Origin: Cylicocyclus nassatus
Lineage: Eukaryota > Nematoda > Chromadorea > Rhabditida > Strongylidae
Assembly (NCBI GenBank): GCA_958299035.1
Contig: CATQJL010000316.1
Coordinates: 43,202,025 to 43,266,024, forward strand
DNA: 64,000 nucleotides
Reading direction: 5' to 3'
Under the pieces are notes generated by a model, which made no database searches, was not told where the DNA came from, and was given only the letters and a program-made list of their open reading frames with translations. A program made the translations under genes and the position numbers. Below are positions 56,240 through 64,000 of the stretch, piece by piece; the first letter of the stretch is position 1, and every line of letters begins with the position of its first letter.

Positions 56240-59200
56240 AAGCATGCTTGAAATCTGTCAGTCACTTGCTTCTGGTTCAGTGCAGCCGAGGTCATCTCAA
56301 AGTGATGCGGAATCTATCCTTTTCTGCTCAGTATATTTTCTTTCCTATATTCATTGTTACAGGCAGCCTGGACCTCTGCATCAAACGCCGACTGTAAGGC
56401 TGCGTCTGTCTACATCCTTTCAGAAGGATGACAATTTTGATGAGATAGTGCGTCTTAATTTGTTCTTGTTTTTTCACTGGCTGGTGCCAGAAGTATTTGG
56501 AGTGTCGTAAATGTATTCGATTTGGACATTATTACAAGATACCACCTCAGAACGAGTGCTGCTTTATTAAGAAATGCTTCACAAGTACTTGGTTTGATCG
56601 AGACGCACAGCTCGGAGAGGTGGGACCATAAAATTATTGTTAGTGACATCTCATCTCATCAAAGCCTGGTAGTATACTTCATCATTACTGAGTTGCTGAA
56701 CATGTGTGTTATGAAAACAGTCGAGTTTCCTCGATACTGTGTTCTATAGCGGTATCAGGTTGAAGTCGTCTGGAGTCATGCAGTAGGAACTCCAGACCCT
56801 TCGCAGATAGACGCGACCTCGGCCCAACTCTGTTTCGGCGGGTTAGCAGTGAATGAATATTTGTCGATGATTTTGTAAATCAGTTATTCTTTGCATACTA
56901 ACAGTGGATGAGAAAAGGTTTGTATGCGTAAAAGAAAGAGTTTTTACTCTGTGAACGGAGCCGAGGCCGATTATAGCATGCTAGCTAAATGCATTTGTGG
57001 GTCAGTTTTGAGTGTGGCTGAGCATTGAGAAAGCATATTTTCTCTTTCTTAAATGTAGTCACAGAATTACGTTTCTAGGCACCGTCCGAGGATATTTGTT
57101 CGCGCACAATCGCAGGTGGATCAATCAACACTGAACAAGGTTCTGGAGGAAATGCACAGGTTTTTGTTTGAATGCTATCTAAGATTCCCAAGAAGTAAAA
57201 CATTCTCAGGATCTTGTTTCCTTTCCTAACATCAGCGAGCTGTCCTCAAGCGTCCTCGTTGACTCGAACGTTCCCAGTTCGTGTAAAAAAGAAAAAAACA
57301 AATGACTTTTCGGACATCAAAAAATCAGGTTATCTTTCCTGTGTTTTCATCCTTCTTGTTTCTTCCATTGTCAGCGTTTTTTCGTCTTTGTTACGACCTT
57401 CTTTTAGTAACTGATTTGTCAACGTTTTTTCTTCTTACTCGTTACGACTAGTGAACCAGTAATCTAAAGGTGCCATTTGGAAAAGCGTTCGCTTTGGGAC
57501 CGCCACCCGGTTTCCCGCTATTTGCCGATTTTTGAATTGAGTTAACGATTCTTTATATATTAGAGATAGAGATAGAGATTAGAGAAGAGATAGAGATCTC
57601 TCTTTTAGTAACTGATGAGGAAGTTGCTGCAAACAGTATCTGGAAACTTCATCGAATTTCTTGAATTCGGTCATATCGGGTAGAAGTTTTGACAAGCGAT
57701 GTGTCATAGATACTGTACCCATCATCATATCTGTGAGTTCTTACGATCTTCGTAGAGGTTGATTTTCATCGTGTCTCAATAGGCGCGCAATCGGGCCTCT
57801 TCTATACTTTTCGAAGGGCTTTTCAATTTAATTACAGTTGTTTTCAATACGTATTGGTTTTTTTCTACCGAATGCCTTCCAGCCTCAACATGACGTGGAT
57901 TGGTGTGGATTGGTGTGGACTGGTGCGGCGCCGCCGAGAAAAGCAACGCGGCGCAAACCTGAAGCGATGCGGCGCCTCACCAATCCATACCAATCCACGT
58001 CATGTTGAGGCTGAAAGGCATACGGTAGAAAAAACCAATACGTATTGAAAACGACTGTACTGCGCTCATGAGATTGATCGTGCTGTTATTCTATCATCAT
58101 TCCAGTTTATCTCAAAGGTCAGTACTAATCCTTCTTGTGCTTTTTTACTTCTAATTATGTGTTTTCTTTTGATTCTTTTTGTGTTTTTGCTTTTCCCCTT
58201 TTTCTTTTTATCTTTCTCTACTTTTCTAAAATGATTCAAATAGTAGAGCTTATTGAGCGTACATCGTCTTGGACTGGAACTTTTAGGTTGTACTTCGCTG
58301 TCGCTCATCGGAATCTGCAAAACCATAGCCGATAATCCGTCATCTCATTGAGCTGGTAATGAGCAGTTTAATTATTGTATGTCTTGATCACTCTCCATTT
58401 TGAGGCTTGGATATAACGCGGCTGAGAAAACTCGAGCATGTTGCTGTCTTTTGCTTCAGTGTATGCTTTATGCTGGGCGGAATTGAAAGAAAAGGAAAGA
58501 ATGGAAGTTGCTGACGGTGAGAACATAGCACTGTCACGCTTTGAAAACTTTTTTGCATGACTTCCACTTTCAACTGGAGTAAATGTATGAACTGCAGAGG
58601 GCATAACAGTGCAAAATCAAGGGCTTCCGATGATTGTCATAAAAATGTGGGGAACTGTTCTTGCAGAAAGGCCCATAACAAGGTGATTTTTCGTACCTAA
58701 ATTATGCAAAATTCTTAGTGAATTACATTATTTGAATGAATTTAAGTATGCATCAGTACGCGCAGCAGCAATTCTTGCTTTGTGTCAATTACCAATGAGT
58801 GACGAACCTTATGTTGACAAAGACAACAAAGAGTTCTTTCCTAGTGACTGTAATTTTGCAGCTGTTTCGCAGTCGTGGATTTATTGTAGCAATGGCTAGC
58901 ATCCTTGAAACCCAGAGTGCAGACGTTTGCCTTCCAGTGATATTCGACTCATTACGCGATTATGCTGCTGAAGTTCGAGAAGCAGCTGCACTCATTTGTC
59001 TTTCGCACCGAGCTTGAAATTGATCGTTTCATAGAATTTCTTGAACAGGAGGATGACGCAAGGTGAGAATCCCTTTCATCTTGTGAACTATCCGTTAAAA
59101 CTGCGTGGCCGTGACTCTTTCTTTTCAGTTACTCAATGTTCTCGTCCAGCATTTGATCACATCGACCTCTATACGCTCGTTCAGTGATGACTCTCGGTTG

Positions 59201-61490
59201 CGGTTTCTGCGTTTACTAATGAGTGATCGGAGCTGTGAGTTGTGATTATATGTTTTCCTTCTAGTTTCGACGGTCTCGCCCCAATACATGCTTAACATTT
59301 CTCAGCTCACTGTTTGCTCCCGCTCTCCATTGTCCGTCATTTCAGCCAATGTTCGCCCTTTGCTGGAAAAGATAGCTACCAGATTGCTTGAAATTGTCAC
59401 GAAGGGGTTGACACGTTGGAAGGCAAAACTGTCGCTAGAAAACTCTTCGTAGATTGGGCCGTTGCTTTTCCTTCAAATTGCTACATTATATTGACTCTTT
59501 GAGAGATGAGGAGATTGCTAGAAAACTTGTATGTCAAAATGTTTGCTCTGTGGCTACAAGCGCTCAACGGTGCTGTTATAGATATTTTATGCCTTAGCGC
59601 ACCATTTGGGATTTGTTTTACAAAACAAAGATGATGGAAAGGAGTATGTGAGATATCTAAAGAGGATACCAGCTAAACGACGAGGTAATTTTGCTGTACT
59701 TCACGCTCATTTCTTTTCTGGAGAATTATAGATTTGAGCCTTCGTCTCTTTTTCCATCGCTGTGTTTGTGAGCATCTGAGGTCGTTGTACAAAAATCCGG
59801 AGAAAGTGGCTGTTGTCTACCAAGTGCTCCGTCAACTTTTACCGACTTTCCAGGAGCTTGTGGAGTTGACGGACAGGTTGGTTTCTGCATTTCCTTCAAC
59901 ACATAACGTGAGTGTTGAACTCTCCATATGCTTTACCCCCCTTTTTATTCGCTTATTCCTAATCGGTTTCTGAGTTAACGAACGAGTAGTTTAGTTTTTT
60001 CGCGGCTAAATTGAAGACTTAGGATGATCCTGTTTGCGATGAGTTCGGTGTTCGACAACTCTGCTTCATGATGAGGATCGTAGATCACAGCGGCAATGAG
60101 GCAAAGTCCGTTTTTTACAAACTTTTCATGGGTTAACTTATACTGTAGATCTATTATTTATATTAGGATTGCATTACAGGGAATCTTGGCGAAGGCTGCT
60201 GTACCAGGCAGCTGCAAATCCTGACATTTACCCAAGCAGAGACATGGTAGACTTTGCTGTGCGGGTAAGTAATAGCGCAACTGGATCAACCGACTGGCTC
60301 TTATCAAGAACATCTGGTGTTATGGACAGCTTTTGCAGTACAACAGTCATTTTTAGGAGACTCCCTCGGCAGCAGACACAGCTGCGAAGTTTCTTCAGTG
60401 CGAAGTTGCAGAAAAAAGAGAAGATGGGGAGCAGAGCATTTCTGCTCTCACACGACATGTTCCATTCCTGTAGCCACTCGTGCTGCCACCGTACTCCACG
60501 CAATCTTAGCTGAGGGAATTGTTGACCAGCTTCCAGAAGACTGTGATTATCTGTTCATAGTCATGGTCAGTCAACTTTTCGTTCATGCTTCTTTGTTAGA
60601 ATTTTCCTTCTAGACTTGCAAATGCTGATTCCGTCGAAATTTATGTGTACGAATGATTGGAATAGCAAGCTGCCTTGATGAGCACATAATGAAAGACAAT
60701 GTCTCAAGTGTGCATTTTTTTTCTTGGAAGCTGATAACTGCGAAATCAAAGTGAGGTAACGTTCTCCAAGAGGGGATGATGCGAATTGCCCATAATCTTG
60801 GGTGGCATCCTCAGACACTCTTGAGTATTCACAGCAACTTGTTATGGTTTTCATATATAGCGTGTCTTATTGTATTGTGTCGCAATATCATGCGTTACTC
60901 TAGGAAACAATCTAACACTCTTTTGAATACGTAATTTGTTGGTCATGTCACAGTGACAGCGTAAGCTCTTTAGGTCACTGCTCTTTCTTCCATGGCTGAC
61001 TTAATTGCTGTCTATGGATTTTCTAAGATAGCTAGACTTGTCTTTGGAGACTACCGTTCACCCTAATGGCTCTCAAAACGAGGGGAAACCACCAAGAAAA
61101 AATGTGGTCTCGCTCGCTAAGCTGTTTGAGCATACTTTTGACGTTGTGGTACGGTTTATCACGTCTCTTTTGTAATCGCATCAGGCTTTCTTCAGAGCGA
61201 TAAATTCTCGCCGATTGTGGCTCAGATATGTCTTCGCGTAAGCGATGTCTCTGAACTGGCCGGCGATGCTTGAGAGAATTCTACTCAGGTAGTTGTTTAG
61301 TATCTGCTTTGTTCTAGTTAAGAGTATTTCGTTTGAGGACTTTCAAGCCAAAATCGGAAAGCTTGAGGAAGTTTCAACTTCGTTCCTCGGTGGCTATGTA
61401 CAGAGGAGGAGGATGGCAAGGTCAGTGAGATTCTCAGCCCGACTGTGCAAAATTCATTCAGCACACAACTTGTTATGGCATTTTTATGGT
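56240..61490 (+). CDS. capg-1: Condensin subunit CAP-G-like gene, multi-exon, frame-disrupted
   Basis: CAP-G is the HEAT-repeat subunit of condensin I, which compacts chromosomes at mitosis (and in Caenorhabditis also acts in dosage compensation). Conserved segments follow the CAP-G order: V-R-L-R near 56390; exon 57059-57159; V-R-A-A-A-I-L-A-L-C-Q-L near 58755; I-F-D-S-L-R-D...E-V-R-E-A-A near 58940-58990; 59129-59234; 59346 to 59684; 59732-59876; 60023 to about 60104; 60179-60264; 60357-60565; 60614-60755; from 60974; and 61186-61290. Most are bounded by AG and GT. The reading frame breaks inside at least four of these (near 58995, 59440, 60470 and 60715), the last at a run of eight T, and an in-frame TAA falls near 61232. 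Either this is a decaying copy or the sequence carries indel errors; intact splice sites favour errors or recent decay. A palindromic MITE lies in the largest intron. The extreme termini are not resolved. Confidence 0.7.
57059..57159 (+). CDS. CAP-G-like exon (N-terminal HEAT region)
   Basis: Preceded by TTAAATGTAG and followed by GTTTTT, open in one frame throughout. It encodes V-D-Q-S-T-L-N-K-V-L-E-E-M-H, which corresponds in CAP-G to the segment just before the R-x-Q-A-V-L-A-L-S-R-L HEAT repeat; that next repeat appears in the exon starting near 58747. Confidence 0.55.
57835..58057. mobile_element. CAGTTGTTTTC palindromic MITE in the CAP-G intron (223 bp)
   Basis: TA flanks at 57833-57834 and 58058-58059. 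Ends CAGTTGTTTTCAATACGTAT and near-perfect complement; about 85 bp pairs on each side, through CCTCAACATGACGTGGATTG. The loop is GC-rich (GCGGCGCCGCC). It lies in the long intron between 57160 and 58746. Confidence 0.92.
58747..59062 (+). CDS. CAP-G-like exons, HEAT repeats
   Basis: The first exon starts after TTTAAG at 58746 with V-R-A-A-A-I-L-A-L-C-Q-L; the second begins after a TTTCGCAG or TTTGCAG near 58860-58870 and encodes P-V-I-F-D-S-L-R-D-Y-A-A-E-V-R-E-A-A. After a frame change near 58995 the sequence continues as F-R-T-E-L-E-I-D-R-F-I-E-F-L-E-Q and ends at AAG before GTGAGA (59063). HEAT-repeat helices with the V-R pattern are visible. Confidence 0.65.
59732..59876 (+). CDS. CAP-G-like exon (R-C-V-C-E-H-L segment)
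   Basis: Bounded by ATTATAG and GTTGGT, open throughout. The D-L-S-L-R-L-F-F-H-R-C-V-C-E-H-L segment aligns with the P-E-I-A-L-Y-W-C-A-L-C-E-Y-L block of animal CAP-G. The preceding exon (to 59684) carries N-K-D-D-G-K, equivalent to N-N-D-G-R-K. Confidence 0.7.
60179..60264 (+). CDS. CAP-G-like exon (R-L-L-Y...P-S-R-D-M-V segment)
   Basis: Starts after CATTACAG and ends before GTAAGT. It encodes E-S-W-R-R-L-L-Y-Q-A-A-A-N-P-D-I-Y-P-S-R, then D-M-V-D-F-A-V-R, matching the CAP-G block with L-L-x-V-L-Q and P-T-I-P. The preceding exon (from 60023) carries E-F-G-V-R-Q-L-C-F, equivalent to the E-F-I-G-Q-Q-L-I segment. Confidence 0.7.
60614..60755 (+). CDS. CAP-G-like exon (C-terminal Cnd3 region), frameshift at poly-T
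   Basis: Bounded by TTCTAG and GTAACG. It encodes V-R-M-I-G-I-A-S-C-L-D-E-H-I-M-K-D-N, then after a run of eight T changes frame to L-E-A-D-N-C-E-I-K-V-R. The next exon, from 60974, continues V-T-A-L-S-S-M-A-D-L-I-A-V-Y-G. In animal CAP-G the same order is L-G-C-C-G-L...I-S-A-L-K-A-I-F-D-Q-L. A single-base indel at the T run explains the break. Confidence 0.68.
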
Positions 61491-61499
61491 GCGTGACAA

Positions 61500-62785
61500 A
61501 GATTTAATCCGAAGATCTGCATAAAAACGACTTGGTTTTGTCTCTGTTGGGCAACGGTTAGGAGTCACGGTCGGCGAGAAATCGCCGCGATGGCCGCCGC
61601 ACGCGACGTCGCTTCGTGCGAGGGCTGCGATGGCGGCCTATTAAAGGATGCAGAAGGACTGTCGCTTCCGCGCGGTCCTGCCGATATAGCAAGCACGCCC
61701 TATAACAAAATGGCTGTTCTATAGAAGAATGATGTTGTTTGGGCGGCAAACTGCCATCCTAGTCGCAAGGGTAAATGGTTCGTCAAGCCCCTGTCTCAGA
61801 AACTGCGGACTACAAAAGTAGTGATTTGAGCACATAAAAAGCAAAAACAGTGTGTTCTTTTTGTGAAGCCATAATTGGAAGTAAATAAGCTGCAAGTTTG
61901 AGTTGTCCTAAAGGAGAGTATCAGCTTTTGGAATGTTGTAAATCTAGTTAGAGTTCGATCTAAGTTACTCGTCGCATATTACATCATTTTTGTTCACATT
62001 TTTTCAAAGCATAGTGTTTTTTTGTTGAATAGCCTACATTTTGACCTCATATTTGAAGCAATCTTTGAGAGCATAGATTTTGATACGTCCACAAGAGATG
62101 CGAGGCTCCAGCACCCTCCTGCCTTTTGCATTCTCATCCTCCTCTTGTTCCACACTTTGGAATCTACTAGTCAAAAATAGCTCTTTATAATGATATGATC
62201 AGAAACAGCTACTGTGCATGGAGTATGTCAGTTTTTGAAGAAAAAAACATCTTCAAACTCGTTTCAAATGGTCACGCACGCATACCATTCATTGAAATAA
62301 AAGAGATAAAACAAAGGCCCTCATCTTATCTTTGACGTGAACAAGCATCAGCAGTGAACAAAGGTTCAATAGGCCTTCAATAGGCAAACTAAAAGATGGT
62401 TTCAAAATTTTTCGACTGTTTAACTTCAAGGATTGGAAGGGCGCCTTCTAGAAGCTTGCTGGTCAAGAGAAAATGTTCCATGAAACCGTACTTATCTATA
62501 TAAGCAGAGAAAGATCCATTATCTGTAACCAGTTATAACCAACCATTATCTGTAAGCCCAGCAGCCTCAAATTTCATTCATTTAGTTGTGCGGCAAGCTT
62601 GGCAAGTGTTCGCGTAGTTGTTCGGCATGCTCGTCCGCCGCGCTGGTAAGAACTCGCGCGCGACATGCGCGGCGAAGCGTCGACCAAGCGCCGCGTGACT
62701 CCTGACGTCGAGCCGTCTCTGTTTACCTATTTTCGTGTTTATCTCAAAAGCGGGTCAAAGAGGCGGGGCGAAAGGGTTTTTTCAA
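61500..62785. other. Region without a recognised gene
   Basis: Contains a GC-rich imperfect inverted stretch (about 61575-61645) and CG-rich sequence near 62630-62700. No frame longer than 63 codons and no recognisable motif. Confidence 0.35.
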
Positions 62786-62792
62786 GGTTATA

Positions 62793-63471
62793 CAGGGTGT
62801 CCCAAAAAATGTTGAGAACGTTTGATCGTTAATATCTCTCTTCCCAAGAATTCTTTTGCCTTGCTCTAGGTACCGTTTTGTAGAGCTGGCTTTAACTCTG
62901 ATTTCCATTATAAAACGAATCACCCATCTCTCTTCATTACTGTAGGGTTACGGTAGAAACTTCAAAGAGGGTTTCGAACCATGAAAGGCCATATTTTGCC
63001 TCAGAAAGGAAACAAAACACCCTGAAAACTTTTACACCAGGCTAATTAGAACTGCTGATTATAACTGTAAAGTTCCCAACTTATTACGATGCTTCATTGA
63101 ACAGTTATGCCAGGTGAGAGGTAGCGGCCTTTTTTTCAATGTTCCTAAAAAGTGCGATTACACCGTTTAGAAAGCTTCGTAATCTTGTGAATAGTTGAGT
63201 ATTGAACTCAGCGTCTATAAAAACCCTATTACACAAGTTTTCACAATTTTTTGAAAAATTTTGAAACGGCAGCTTTTTCCACATTGACACCATAGGTTTC
63301 AAGTTTCTACCGTAATCCTACAGTAATGAAGAGAGATGGGTGATTCGTTCTATAATGGAAATCTAAGTTGAAGCCAGCTCTACAAAACGGTACTGAAGCA
63401 AGGCAAAAGACTTGTTGGGAAAAAAGATATTAACGATCAAACGTTCTAAACATTTTTTTTGGGACACCCTG
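62793..63471. mobile_element. CAGGGTGTCCC MITE (679 bp), third full copy
   Basis: TA flanks at 62791-62792 and 63472-63473; ends CAGGGTGTCCCAAAAAATGT and complement. Colinear with 15005 and 50528, sharing the TTCATTACTGTAG and GGTTACGGTAG block near 62932-62956 and its mirror near 63309-63325. Confidence 0.93.
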
Positions 63472-63474
63472 TAT

Positions 63475-64000
63475 AATATGATTTACCGTAAAATGTTATC
63501 CTGCATCATCACGAAGTATGAGTATGACAGGAACTGGATCCGCACATGTTGCTGTGCCGAGGCATTTTGTAGCGACTGCTATCGGAGCCTTGGAGTACGT
63601 CAGCTGCTTCTCTCGTGCATCTTCTGCTATGCTGCATATCCAATACAGACGCAGAACTTACAGCAACGATTGCGAGACGGCCTGTTTTCAGATGTAAAAA
63701 TGAAATTCAAGAAAATCTGCTAGAGCAGATCCTATTGCGACAGCCCTGATATCAAGTAAGCTGTCCTCTACAGGATAACAGAGAATTCAGTTTACGACAA
63801 GATTCTTTCACCGAGTATGGAGATTTCTCGGCCGGGAGAAGGGCATGCTTCAGCACCTGTAAGAACTCCTTCAAAAGTACACAAACACACTTCATTGATT
63901 ATCTTAAAAAATTACAACAGACGAATTACTCAAATTACAGCCACTATGATCCCAACCAAAAAATGTCTCCTTTAACTATTGTTTAACACGCCCACGCCAA
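63475..64000. other. Right edge, no gene recognised
   Basis: A plus-strand frame (to 63723) has a cysteine-rich stretch (C-C-C-A-E-A-F-C-S-D-C near 63550-63580) that could be an exon, but no family is recognised and it opens inside a MITE. The rest holds only short frames. Confidence 0.35.

Overview
This is a eukaryotic genomic window, most likely from a nematode; a strongylid, hookworm-like worm is an inference. The reasons are Tc1/mariner-type inverted-repeat elements with TA duplications (CAGGGTGTCCC and TTAGGTTGGTGCAAAA ends), BEL/Pao, RTE, CR1-like and Penelope-like retroelements, short GT-AG introns with TTTCAG-like acceptors, and AT-rich spacers. No operon-like or prokaryotic gene organisation, tRNA, rRNA or CRISPR array is visible. 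Almost every open frame in the window is a fragment of a mobile element or a chance frame. Layout from left to right: 0-2.2 kb holds a 50-bp minisatellite and a second AT-rich tandem array. 1.4-4.3 kb holds three small MITEs with CAATACCG ends. 5.9-9.3 kb is a decayed CR1-like LINE split by a 904-bp mariner-type MITE. 10.19-18.52 kb is a giant palindrome with arms of about 2.1 kb. Its left arm carries a complete 2.67-kb piggyBac element with a TTAA duplication, and the facing arm keeps the matching empty TTAA site. Its loop consists of two back-to-back MITEs. 19.2-26.7 kb holds a partial extra copy of the arm end and several foldback elements. 26.75-28.55 kb is the 3' part of a Ty3/gypsy element (integrase, polypurine tract, 3' LTR) with a TTAA-flanked MITE inside. 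28.56-30.77 kb is a CR1-like fragment on the minus strand abutting an RTE LINE, the latter split by a MITE made of 9-bp GC repeats. 36-42 kb contains a duplicate of the 904-bp MITE and a Penelope-like element on the minus strand (reverse transcriptase plus GIY-YIG), split by a 2.05-kb foldback that itself holds a Helitron-like insert. 43.4 kb has a 149-bp miniature piggyBac with the same ends as the 12-kb element. 44.8-46.2 kb is the 3' end of another CR1-like LINE. 46.8-53.2 kb is a decayed BEL/Pao element with nested MITE insertions. 53.2-55.5 kb holds more MITEs. The only recognisable host gene is at about 56.2-61.5 kb on the plus strand: a multi-exon homologue of condensin subunit CAP-G (capg-1), with GT-AG introns largely intact but several reading-frame breaks, at least one at a homopolymer. 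Distant matches to the human CAP-G HEAT-repeat protein can be followed in order along the locus. The genes do not form a pathway. The window is a heterochromatin-like or intergenic transposon accumulation beside a conserved gene, and its main interest is the order and nesting of insertions, several of which can be dated by empty sites and target-site duplications.
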